64,000 bases of DNA. Source: Pseudomonas tremae (lineage in GTDB: Bacteria > Pseudomonadota > Gammaproteobacteria > Pseudomonadales > Pseudomonadaceae). Under the pieces are notes generated by a model. It was not told the DNA's origin and searched no databases. It worked only from the letters and a program-made list of their open reading frames with translations. Shown piece by piece: positions 29,008 through 39,300 of the stretch. The translations under genes were made by a program, and so were the position numbers. Within the stretch, counting starts at the first letter, position 1. Each line of letters starts with the position of its first letter. The stretch lies in NCBI RefSeq assembly GCF_001401155.1, contig NZ_LJRO01000153.1, positions 186,001 to 250,000 of the forward strand, read 5' to 3'.

Positions 29008-30240
29008 TCAGGCTGCATTGATGAAGGCAAAGATAGGACCTACCGACATGAACGCCATGTACCACGACAGCAGGCAAGTCAGTACGCCCAGCACCAACAA
29101 CCAGCGTGGATAGTGGTAGCCGTCCATCATGTCGGAACGGCGCCAGCCGACGTACATGAAAATACTCAGGCCCAGCGGCAGGATCAGGCCATTGAAGCCA
29201 CCGGCAAACACCAGTAGCGCAGCCGGTGGTTTGCCCCACATTACGTATACGACCACGGTAATCAGAATAAAGCCGACCGTGGCCAGGTTGCGCCCGCGTT
29301 CGGTGATATGTTTTGAAAACACCGTGATGAACGACATCGATGTATAGGAAGCGCCGATCACGCTGCTGATACCCGCGGCCCAGAGCACCAGACCAAACAT
29401 GATCAGACCGAAGTTGCCGGCAGCTGCGGTAAACGCCTGGGCTGCCGGGTTTGCGCCCTTGCCGGACACATCGATGACGACACCACTGGCGACCACGCCA
29501 AGGATCGCCAGAAACAACACGTAACGAACAATCCCCGTGACCAAAATACCGGTCAGCGCAGCTCTGGACACCACGTCGATGTTCTCGACGCCGACTGTGC
29601 CGCGATCAAGCAAGCGATGCGCACCAGCATAGGTGATGTAACCGCCGACGGTGCCACCGACAATGGTGGTGATGGCCGCGAAATCGATCAGGTCCGGCAG
29701 AACGGTCTGGCGCAGCGCCTCCCCCAGCGGAGGATGTGACGCAAACGCGACAAACAGGATCAGGCCGACTTTCAGGGTGCCCAGCACCATCATGATGCGA
29801 TCCATCGCGATGCCTGCCCGATGGGAGGAGAAGATCGCGATGGCGATCAACGCGCTCAACGCACCGCCCCACCTGGGGTCAAGGCCGGTCAGCGCATTCA
29901 AGCCCAGGCCCGCGCCGGCAATGTTGCCGAGGCTGAACACCAGCCCGCCAAAGATCACCAGCACCGCCAACAGATAGCCGCTGCCCGGAATCGCCGTATT
30001 GGCCAGATCGGCCGCGCGCATTCTGGTCAGAGTGACGATACGCCAGACGTTCAGTTGCACCACGAAGTCGATCAGGATCGATGCCAGAATGCCGAAGGCA
30101 AATGCCGCCCCCAAGGTCGCGGTGAAGGTAGCGGTCTGGGTCAGAAAGCCGGGGCCGATGGCAGAGGTCGCCATCATGAAGATCGCAGCTATCAAAGAAG
30201 CGCGGCGCGCCTTGGTGAACTCATTGGCAGTCTGTGTCAC
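29008..30240 (-). CDS. NRAMP-family transporter of the pxp operon
   Basis: A 410-residue membrane protein with about 11 hydrophobic segments and an NRAMP fold: [26 protein letters not shown] near the N-terminus and the later [15 protein letters not shown] helix. The GTG at 30240 is chosen because AGGAA lies about 8 bases upstream; the ATG at 30291 has no ribosome-binding site. In canonical Mn/Fe NRAMPs helix 1 carries DPGN and helix 6 MPH; here helix 1 reads GPGF and no MPH is seen, so the metal site is not conserved. Given the operon, transport of the pathway's organic substrate is more likely than divalent-metal uptake (inference). First gene of the operon, divergent from the GntR gene. Confidence 0.82.
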   Translation of the reverse strand: MTQTANEFTKARRASLIAAIFMMATSAIGPGFLTQTATFTATLGAAFAFGILASILIDFVVQLNVWRIVTLTRMRAADLANTAIPGSGYLLAVLVIFGGLVFSLGNIAGAGLGLNALTGLDPRWGGALSALIAIAIFSSHRAGIAMDRIMMVLGTLKVGLILFVAFASHPPLGEALRQTVLPDLIDFAAITTIVGGTVGGYITYAGAHRLLDRGTVGVENIDVVSRAALTGILVTGIVRYVLFLAILGVVASGVVIDVSGKGANPAAQAFTAAAGNFGLIMFGLVLWAAGISSVIGASYTSMSFITVFSKHITERGRNLATVGFILITVVVYVMWGKPPAALLVFAGGFNGLILPLGLSIFMYVGWRRSDMMDGYHYPRWLLVLGVLTCLLSWYMAFMSVGPIFAFINAA

Positions 30241-30333
30241 GGCGGCATTCCTGAGGTAGGGGGTAATCTGCCAGAGCAATGACCATGCCAAAGCTCAATC
30301 AAACAAGGCAACCTATAGATACATAACGATAAT

Positions 30334-30346
30334 ATTGTTGAACAAT
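30334..30346. promoter_or_regulatory. Palindrome ATTGTTGAACAAT, candidate operator of the GntR regulator
   Basis: A perfect 6-1-6 palindrome in the 253-base gap between the divergent NRAMP-like and GntR genes, inside an AT-rich stretch. A partial copy, ATATTGTTAC, follows at about 30376. FCD-type GntR proteins bind short inverted repeats of this size near their own gene, so autoregulation and control of the pxp operon are plausible. Confidence 0.45.
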
Positions 30347-30493
30347 CTAATCAGCCTAGGTCACTCATTCGCACCATATTGTTACGCACGAACTCAAGAG
30401 TGCTACCTGATGAAGCATCTGGTGACCTTCGTCCTTGCCAGCCAATACGCTGTCGTGGAATATCGACCTGGCTTTTTTCTCTCTGGACCCTTT

Positions 30494-31159
30494 ATGAACG
30501 ATGCTGCTTCTGCCCTTCCTCGTACGCTTGGAGAATCAATCACCGCAGAGCTTCGCAGGATGCTGGTTGAGGGCGAGCTGGTCCCCGGTCAACGCCTCTC
30601 GGAAGCGACTCTGGCCGAGAGCCTGCAGATTTCTCGCAACACCTTGAGAGAAGCCTTCAGAATACTGACCCGCGAAGGGTTGCTCACTCATGAGCCCAAC
30701 CGTGGCGTGACCGTGGCCAAGCCTGACATCGCTTCGATCATCGATATCTATCGCATCCGGCGCTTTATCGAATGCAGGGCGATCTCCCAGGCTTATCCAC
30801 AGCACCCAGGTGTGCTGCACATGCGCAATGCGGTCGAGGCCGGCGTGCAGGCGCGTGAAGCCAGTGACTGGATTGCCGTGGGCACCGCTAACATGATGTT
30901 TCACAAGGCCATCGTCGAGCTGTCCGACAGCCCGCGACTGGTGGCCTTCTATGCGCAGATATCGGCAGAGTTGCGCTTGGCCTTCGGGCTGCTCAACAAT
31001 CCCGAGCTGCTTCACTCCCCGTACCTCGACATGAACGCCGCCGTTCTCGGCTGTCTCGATGCAGGCAAGCCCTACGAGGCGATGCGCATGCTGGAGGATT
31101 ACCTGGTGCAATCGGAGCGTACGGTGCTGGCCGCTTACGAGCGCAGCCGAAACCGATAG
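30494..31159 (+). CDS. GntR-family transcriptional regulator, FCD (FadR-like) type
   Basis: A 221-residue regulator starting at ATG 30494 (CTGGA upstream); longer in-frame starts add an unrelated N-terminus. Residues ~5-75 are the winged helix (SITAELRRMLVEGELVPGQRLSEATLAESLQISRNTLREAFRILTREGLLTHEPNRGVTV, a classic GntR recognition segment). Residues ~85-215 form the all-helical FCD ligand domain (IYRIRRFIECRAI; ANMMFHKAIVELSDSPRLVAFY), where an Asp/Arg/His set normally binds metal and a carboxylate ligand. Divergent to the pxp operon and so its likely regulator; the inducer may be 5-oxoproline or a related acid (inference). Confidence 0.92.
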   Translation: MNDAASALPRTLGESITAELRRMLVEGELVPGQRLSEATLAESLQISRNTLREAFRILTREGLLTHEPNRGVTVAKPDIASIIDIYRIRRFIECRAISQAYPQHPGVLHMRNAVEAGVQAREASDWIAVGTANMMFHKAIVELSDSPRLVAFYAQISAELRLAFGLLNNPELLHSPYLDMNAAVLGCLDAGKPYEAMRMLEDYLVQSERTVLAAYERSRNR

Positions 31160-31218
31160 TCAGGGCCGATACCTGATCGCCAGAACTCCCGCTGATGGCC
31201 TGGGTCTACGGTTTCTGA

Positions 31219-32760
<1,542 letters not shown>

Positions 32761-32823
32761 GGTTTTTGATCCTCATACCCATAGCTCCCGGGCGTCCGCT
32801 CTTGATGTGTCCGAAGATCGACG

Positions 32824-33297
32824 CTAGGGCGCCAGCCCCGCATCCACCAACCACTGCTCCAGACCTTCCAGGTCGGGAATGCGCGCGACGGTTTCACCGA
32901 TCTGTACGGCGGCCAGCTCCAGCTCGGCCAGCGGCACGTCGACGTAGCTCAACTGGCTGTCGACCTTGCACGACCTCGGAATGCCCTGGGTCAGCAGCGC
33001 GATGAACCTGATACCGTTGCGCCCGCCCAGCGCGTTAAGCACCACGATCCGGGCGCGACCGCCCACTCGCGTGCGCCCACCGCAGGTAGCTTCGAAGCTG
33101 AGCAGCGGCAAGCTCAGTTCGCGCCAACTGATCAACCCCAGAAACCATTCGGGTGCGCCGGGTTCAGCGCTGCTGTCCTGGTAGTCGATCAGTTCGGCGA
33201 CCGCGACATTAGGCAGCAGCAGGTGGCGGTCGCTCAGCGGCAACAGGAGGCCTGTCAGGCTGGTGAGCCGACTGGTCTGAAACGTACCTTCAGACAT
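32824..33297 (-). CDS. chpC: CheW-like coupling protein ChpC of the Pil-Chp system
   Basis: A 157-residue CheW-domain protein (LLPLSDRHLLLPNVAVAELIDYQ; PEWFLGLISWRELSLPLLSFE; RARIVVLNAL). Its start overlaps the chpA stop by 8 bases, so it is translated from the end of the same transcript. In P. aeruginosa the second CheW-like gene downstream of chpA is chpC, separated from it by chpB; here chpB is missing and chpC follows directly. It would link the receptor PilJ or another receptor to the ChpA kinase. Assignment rests on domain plus position. Confidence 0.85.
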   Translation of the reverse strand: MSEGTFQTSRLTSLTGLLLPLSDRHLLLPNVAVAELIDYQDSSAEPGAPEWFLGLISWRELSLPLLSFEATCGGRTRVGGRARIVVLNALGGRNGIRFIALLTQGIPRSCKVDSQLSYVDVPLAELELAAVQIGETVARIPDLEGLEQWLVDAGLAP

Positions 33298-36200
33298 TTA
33301 CCTGACTCCAGTAAGCGATGCTTTCCAGCAGCACGTTCTCCTGATAAGGCTTGCTCAGGTACTCGTTGACGCCCAGCGCCATTGCCCGGTCGCGGTGCTT
33401 CTGGCCGGAACGGGAAGTGATCATGATGATAGGCAGCTCCTTGAGCTGATCGTCCTGGCGGATCTGGCTGACCACCTCGAAGCCGTCCATGCGCGGCATT
33501 TCTATATCCAGCAACATGATATCGGGTGTGTGTTCCTGCAACAGGCTCATCGCGTCGATCCCGTCTTTGGCAGTCAACACATGCATGCCATTGCGCTCAA
33601 GCAACCGGCCGGTCACCTTGCGTACCGTCACCGAGTCGTCCACCACCATCACCAGCAACGGCCTGGCATGCTCGATCTCGGTGTATGCCGCAGGCGTGAA
33701 CCCTTTGAAAGGCAGGCGCTGCAACGTACGAATCTGCGCCATCAGGTCGAGAATCAATACCACGCGGCCATCACCCAGAATGGTTGCCCCGGAAATCCCC
33801 TGCACTCTGGAAAACTGCGTCCCGAGGTTCTTGACCACAATTTCCCGCGAGCCTGCCAGCGCATCGACCTGCACTGCCACCCACTGATCCTGCAGATGCA
33901 CCAGCAGCACCGGCAGAGGCTGCAGTTGCCCGACCAGCCTGGGCGGGCTGTTACCCAGTAGCTCGCCCAGGTAGCGCAGCTCGTAGCTGCGTCCGCCGTA
34001 TTGATAACGCGGTGGAACGGTCTGGTAATAGCCATCCAGTTCGTTGGCCATCACCCGTACGATGCCATCGACCGTGTTGAGCGGCACTGCGTACTGCTCT
34101 TCGCCACACGCAACCATCAGCGCCCGATTGACCGAAACCGAAATCGGCAGACGGATACGGAACCGCGTGCCTTTGCCTGGCACCGAGTCGATGACCATCG
34201 AGCCGCCCAGCTGCTTGACCTCGGCATGCACGACATCCATGCCAACGCCGCGCCCGGAAATCTGGGTGATGATATCGCTGGTGGAAAACCCGGCCTGCAA
34301 AATGAACGGCAAAACTTCATGATCGGACAGGTCTGCATCCGGGTGGATCATGCCGCGCTTGATGGCCTTGCGGCGCACTGCGGCCAGGTCGACCCCCGAA
34401 CCATCGTCGCTCAGCTCGATCAGGATGTCGCCGCCCTCGTGCATCAGCTCAAGCGTGATGCAACCCTCCTCAGACTTTCCGGCAGCGATACGTTTTTCAG
34501 TGCTTTCAAGACCGTGATCGACGGCGTTACGCAGCATGTGCTCAAGCGGCGCGACCATTCGTTCCAGCACATTGCGGTCCATTTCACCTTCGGCATTGCC
34601 AACCTCGAAACGCACCTTCTTGTGCAGCTCGGACGCCACCTGGCGCACCACCCGGCGCAAGCGCGGCACCAGCCTCTCGAATGGCACCATGCGCGTGCGC
34701 ATCAAGCCTTCCTGCAACTGGGTATTGACCCTTGCCTGCTGCGACAGCAGCGTTTCGGCATCTCGATTGCGTGCGCCGAGGGTCTCCTTGATATCCATCA
34801 GGTCGGAGGCAGACTCGAACAGCGCGCGCGACAATTGCTGTAACTGGGAATGGCGGTCCATTTCCAGCGGGTCGAATTCTTCATAGCCCAGCCGCTCGGC
34901 CTGCACCTGCTCGCGACTGAGAATGCGGCCCTGGGTTTCCATGTCCAGACGGCGCAACTGATCACGCATACGCTCGATGGTGGTTTCCAGCTCGACCAGC
35001 GTGATTTGCGAGTCGAGAATCTGCTGTTCGATGCGGCCACGGAATATCGACGTTTCACCCGCCAGGTTGACAAGGTCCTCCAATTGCTCGGCAGGCACCT
35101 TGACCATTTCCGGCCCGCTGCGCTCAGCCTCGCCGTCGGCGACCGGCGCTACCACCACGACAGGTTCCTGGCCAGACACCGAAGCCTGCGAAGGCAACGG
35201 CTCGCCTGCCGGCTCGTGGCGAGCCAGTTTGCGGATATTTTCGATCAGCAACGCAGCGTCGGGCAATTGCTTGTCGTTTCGCACCGCGTCCAGCATGTCG
35301 GCCAGCACATCGTGGCCGCTTTGCAACAGGCTGATCGTCAAGGGAGCGGGTTGCAGACTGCCGGCGGAAAGCCCTTCGTAGAGGGTTTCCAGCTCATGAG
35401 CCAGGTCGCCGATCGGGGCGATCTCGACCATTCGGGCGCCACCCTTGAGGGTGTGCAGGTCGCGCAGCAGGTTTTCGACCTCCAGCAGGTTATGCGGGTC
35501 GCTTTGCCAGCGGGCCAGCGCCGCACCGGAGCTTTCTATAATGTCGAAGCCTTCCTCGAGAAAAACCTCACGCAGCTCGTTGTCATGCTCTGGCGGGTCT
35601 TCACTGGGGACGGGCGGCGCCTGCACGTCCGGTGCGGCACTCTCGGCATTGCGGCAGCGGCCCAGTGCTTCGATCAGGGCCGAGGGATCGCTGAGCGGCT
35701 CGTGCCGATACAGCTGTTCCAGCAGAATCGCCAGATGATCGTGACTTTCGTGCAGCAGCTCTGCCAATGCTGCTGAATGGTGGAAGCGCCGGTCGATCAA
35801 GCCTTCGTAAAGGTTTTCCAGTTCATGGGCGAGGTCGCCGACTTCCGCCACTTCAGCCATCCGCGCACCACCCTTGAGGGTGTGCAGGTCGCGCTGCAAC
35901 GAAGCCAGTGGCGCCGGGTTTTCCGGATCAGCCAGCCAGCGCTGCAAGGCCTGTCCCGCGCTGTCGAGGATATCGACGGCTTCTTCCAGAAATATTTCGA
36001 CAATTTCATCGTCCGCATCGGCAGTGTCAGCAGGCGCAGCCTCGCTGGCCAGTTGCTCGGTCGCAGCATTGAGTTCGGTGACACTCAGGGTCTGGTGGCC
36101 GTCACTCTTGACCAGCCCGGTCGCCGACGGGTCGAGCGCTTGATCCAGCAGTTGGTGCAGGGCGCGCACGCATTCCGGACGAGGCTCGACATCCTGACCG

Positions 36201-39200
36201 GCAGCCACCTGATCAAGCATGTTGATCAGGGCCTCGTGGGCGTTTTCCGCCACATCGAAAAAGCGCTCGCTGACTGCCAGGCTGCTTTCCTCGACCGAAC
36301 CATAAAGGTCGAGCAAGGCTTCACACAATTCGTCGACCTGCGGCAGATCGGCCAGGTGGGCGCCATGCCCCAAGGTCGTCAGTTCGTCGAGCAGCGCGCT
36401 CAGCTCCTGCCGCTCGCCGGGGTGCTGACGCCAGCGCCGCAGGAGGTTTTCGGCGTCCAGCACAATGTCCATGCCTTCAGCCAGAAAGCTGGCAATCAGC
36501 TGGGGATTACGCTTGATTCGCAAGCCACTGTCCGACTCGCGCAGCACCGCGGCGAGCCGGTCGTTGAGCAGCGAGAAGGCTGCTTCGATCAGTTGCGGTG
36601 CGCCCGGAATTTCAGCCAGCGGGGTAGTGTCCAGCTGCTCCAGCCCCTTGTGCAGCAAGGGCTCGGCACTGCGCAGCAGGCTGAGTTCAGGCGGTCCGAT
36701 ATCGATCAGGTTGGCCTTGTATTCGCGCACCAGTTGATCGAGCGGGTTCGCCAGCTCGGCAATCGACAGCACGTCGGCCATGTGCGCGCTGCCCTTGAGC
36801 GTATGCAGGGCGCGCAATACCGCGTCACTGATCGAAGGCGACAGTGACTGTTCGGCGACGTCGAGGAATCGGCCAAGCGTACTCAGATGCCCAAGCGCTT
36901 CCTGACGGAAAATTTCCAGCAACTGCGGATCCAGCGCCTTGTCTGCCTCAGGTTCATCGCGAGCGGCAAGCGTCGGCGCTTCCAGGCCGTTGGCGAGCGC
37001 ATGGGCTCGGGCCGCCAACAGGTCGACATCGTTGCGCTGGCACTGCGCACCGTCGGCAAAATCGCGGATCACCGACGGCAACAACGTCAGCACTTCGCTC
37101 ATCAACTGCTGCACTTCTAGCCCCGGCAACACCTCGCCTTCCAGAACCCGATTGAGCAGGTTCTCCACCGACCATGCCAGCTCGCTGAGGATCAGCGCCC
37201 GTACCATGCGGCCGCTACCCTTGAGAGTATGAAAAGCCCGGCGTACTTCGGTGAGCGCAGCGCTGTCCCACTGGGGGCCTTTGCCAAGCGACGCAAACCA
37301 GCGCGGCAGGTACTCGCCCAAGGCATCGAGCACCTCGTCGGCCTCCTCTAGAAACACATCGCGCAATTCGTCGTCTACCGCCTCCTCTTCAGTAGAAGGT
37401 GGCAGCAGGCTGGCCGGTACGTTGCGCGCAGGCGGATTGACCGCAGACAGCGGGCTGGCGAGGACTTGCGCGATGGTTTGCGTCGGGCTTACCAGCGCCT
37501 GGCGATCATCAAGTTCCAGTAACTCGTCCTGAGTGATGATTTCGTCGAGCAGCGGTACCTCAAGGGTGTCCGTGACCGGGGTATAACCCAGACGGGCGAG
37601 GCTCTGCTGGGCCATGACCAGCACCTGATCGCCCGGCGCCTCGTGGTCCTCGAGCATGCGCTCAAGGTAGTACTCGATGCCGGTGATGGTATCGGCCAGA
37701 CAATCGAGCTGCACAGGAGTCGGACGGGTTTCGTCAACCAGCAGGTGTTCCTGAATGTATTCGTTACAGGCAGCCAGCAGGCTTGCCGCACGGGCCAGCG
37801 GGATCATTGCCAGCGCACCACGCACCTGCACCAGCAAGGCACAGAGCGGGTCGAGTCGCTGTCGGTCCCACTTGCCATCAATGTAATCGAGAATGACGTC
37901 CTTGGCCTGCTGCAACACATTGCGCGCTTCGCGGATCACCAATTGGTGGATCTGTGTCAGGTCGGTGGTCGGCAGTCGGCTCTCTTCGCGGCTTGACTGC
38001 TCGTGGCTGCCGGCCATGCCCGCCAGGGTCGATTCGACATACAACAATGCGCCCGCGACATCCATCAGCGCGCCATCAGTAGGCTCACGCTGCCCCTGCG
38101 CCAGCCCCAGAACAACGGAAAGCTGATCGATGATCACCTTGCGCGGCTGACCAAAACCGAGCACCGCCAGAGTGTCGGCGATCTGGCGCAGCGGTGGCAA
38201 CAGCGCATTGAGCTCGCTGACGTGCTGGCGATCGCCGCGCACGAACACATCCAGGCGCTCCTTGACCCGCACCAGTCCCTCGCACAACGCCGTGATCACC
38301 GAGCGCATCGCGTCCCGGTCCGGGCCGGCCATGCGCGCACGCTCTTCGTCGACCACATCGCTGCCGGGCAAGGCGTCGGCCAGCGCGTACTGATCCTTGA
38401 GGTCGAGCATCTTCGGCGCCAAGCTGTCTGACTTGGCGATATAGAACAGCAGGCTTTTCAGCAATTCTTCGGGCGCAGGCTGATTGATGCCTGTCACACC
38501 CTGTTCCGCCAGGCGCTTGAGCTCCTTGTCGGCATCCTTCAACAGGCTGCGCAAGGCCGGACTGTTGGTGAAATTGCCGTTGAGCATGGTTTCGACCAGA
38601 GCCGTGGAAATACGCCACAGCGGCCCTAGCGGTGCGTCTTCGCACAATTGCTCCAGCCGGGCAAAGACCTTGGCCATGTAACCGAGCTGGGTCTGCACGC
38701 CCTGCTCGCGCATCAGCCCCGCCAGCGCAGCCTGCAAGGTCTGACGCAGCTTGCGCAGCAGGTTGGGCAGGTCCGGGGTATTGCGGCGAGCCAGTTCGTC
38801 ATCATCAAGCGGAGGAACGTTGACCAGTTGCGGAGCGAACAGGCTGGTCTCCGACAACAGGCTTTCGCCCCGCGCACTGCGCAGGTCGTTGAGCAACGGC
38901 AGCACCACCAGCGGCAGATCACGACGCGCCGAGTGAATACGCTCCAGATAGATCGGCAGCTGGCTCATGGCCTGGATGAGCAACTGCTCGGACTCGACCG
39001 GATGAGTAACGCGGTTCTGTTGAACGGCCAGCACCAGTTGCTCGATTTCCTCGGCCAGCAAAGCGGCACCGTAGAACTCGATCATCTGCAGGCTGCCGTG
39101 AACCTGATGCACCAGGTTCAGACACTCAGCCATCGCCGCGCTGTCGGACGGGTCTTCGATAAACGCGTCCAGTGCCTCTCGGGCCTGTCGCAGCGTCTCG

Positions 39201-39253
39201 GCGATCTCGCCCTTGAGCCATTCAAGGGCCACGTAGTCGTGACGATCAGCCAT
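33290..39253 (-). CDS. chpA: ChpA, hybrid chemosensory histidine kinase with multiple phosphotransfer domains
   Basis: A 1987-residue CheA-type kinase starting at ATG 39253 (MADRHDYVALEWLKGEI). Phosphotransfer sites seen: H49 (HQVHGS), H675 (HTLKGSGRM), H817 (HTLKGSAHM), T959 in place of His (LTTLGHGAHLAD), H1124 and H1267 (both HTLKGGARM). A further repeat near residue 465 has Val at that position. Then follow the dimerisation region (~1360-1500), the HATPase with LRNAVDHGLES near 1575 and SGRGVGMD, a CheW domain, and a C-terminal REC domain with D1916 (MLLDIEMPRMDG). It controls type IV pilus twitching through PilG and PilH. P. aeruginosa ChpA is about 2470 residues with six Hpt, one SPt and one TPt domain, so this copy is ~480 residues shorter. 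Confidence 0.95.
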   Translation of the reverse strand: MADRHDYVALEWLKGEIAETLRQAREALDAFIEDPSDSAAMAECLNLVHQVHGSLQMIEFYGAALLAEEIEQLVLAVQQNRVTHPVESEQLLIQAMSQLPIYLERIHSARRDLPLVVLPLLNDLRSARGESLLSETSLFAPQLVNVPPLDDDELARRNTPDLPNLLRKLRQTLQAALAGLMREQGVQTQLGYMAKVFARLEQLCEDAPLGPLWRISTALVETMLNGNFTNSPALRSLLKDADKELKRLAEQGVTGINQPAPEELLKSLLFYIAKSDSLAPKMLDLKDQYALADALPGSDVVDEERARMAGPDRDAMRSVITALCEGLVRVKERLDVFVRGDRQHVSELNALLPPLRQIADTLAVLGFGQPRKVIIDQLSVVLGLAQGQREPTDGALMDVAGALLYVESTLAGMAGSHEQSSREESRLPTTDLTQIHQLVIREARNVLQQAKDVILDYIDGKWDRQRLDPLCALLVQVRGALAMIPLARAASLLAACNEYIQEHLLVDETRPTPVQLDCLADTITGIEYYLERMLEDHEAPGDQVLVMAQQSLARLGYTPVTDTLEVPLLDEIITQDELLELDDRQALVSPTQTIAQVLASPLSAVNPPARNVPASLLPPSTEEEAVDDELRDVFLEEADEVLDALGEYLPRWFASLGKGPQWDSAALTEVRRAFHTLKGSGRMVRALILSELAWSVENLLNRVLEGEVLPGLEVQQLMSEVLTLLPSVIRDFADGAQCQRNDVDLLAARAHALANGLEAPTLAARDEPEADKALDPQLLEIFRQEALGHLSTLGRFLDVAEQSLSPSISDAVLRALHTLKGSAHMADVLSIAELANPLDQLVREYKANLIDIGPPELSLLRSAEPLLHKGLEQLDTTPLAEIPGAPQLIEAAFSLLNDRLAAVLRESDSGLRIKRNPQLIASFLAEGMDIVLDAENLLRRWRQHPGERQELSALLDELTTLGHGAHLADLPQVDELCEALLDLYGSVEESSLAVSERFFDVAENAHEALINMLDQVAAGQDVEPRPECVRALHQLLDQALDPSATGLVKSDGHQTLSVTELNAATEQLASEAAPADTADADDEIVEIFLEEAVDILDSAGQALQRWLADPENPAPLASLQRDLHTLKGGARMAEVAEVGDLAHELENLYEGLIDRRFHHSAALAELLHESHDHLAILLEQLYRHEPLSDPSALIEALGRCRNAESAAPDVQAPPVPSEDPPEHDNELREVFLEEGFDIIESSGAALARWQSDPHNLLEVENLLRDLHTLKGGARMVEIAPIGDLAHELETLYEGLSAGSLQPAPLTISLLQSGHDVLADMLDAVRNDKQLPDAALLIENIRKLARHEPAGEPLPSQASVSGQEPVVVVAPVADGEAERSGPEMVKVPAEQLEDLVNLAGETSIFRGRIEQQILDSQITLVELETTIERMRDQLRRLDMETQGRILSREQVQAERLGYEEFDPLEMDRHSQLQQLSRALFESASDLMDIKETLGARNRDAETLLSQQARVNTQLQEGLMRTRMVPFERLVPRLRRVVRQVASELHKKVRFEVGNAEGEMDRNVLERMVAPLEHMLRNAVDHGLESTEKRIAAGKSEEGCITLELMHEGGDILIELSDDGSGVDLAAVRRKAIKRGMIHPDADLSDHEVLPFILQAGFSTSDIITQISGRGVGMDVVHAEVKQLGGSMVIDSVPGKGTRFRIRLPISVSVNRALMVACGEEQYAVPLNTVDGIVRVMANELDGYYQTVPPRYQYGGRSYELRYLGELLGNSPPRLVGQLQPLPVLLVHLQDQWVAVQVDALAGSREIVVKNLGTQFSRVQGISGATILGDGRVVLILDLMAQIRTLQRLPFKGFTPAAYTEIEHARPLLVMVVDDSVTVRKVTGRLLERNGMHVLTAKDGIDAMSLLQEHTPDIMLLDIEMPRMDGFEVVSQIRQDDQLKELPIIMITSRSGQKHRDRAMALGVNEYLSKPYQENVLLESIAYWSQVNV

Positions 39254-39300
39254 GACGAATCCCGCCTGTTGTCCCGCCAAGAGTGTTCATGTCTTGAACA

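Noticed and set aside
30335..30493. An N-terminal extension of the GntR protein to 30335
   Set aside because: It would cover the putative operator and has no ribosome-binding site; the family N-terminus matches the start at 30494.
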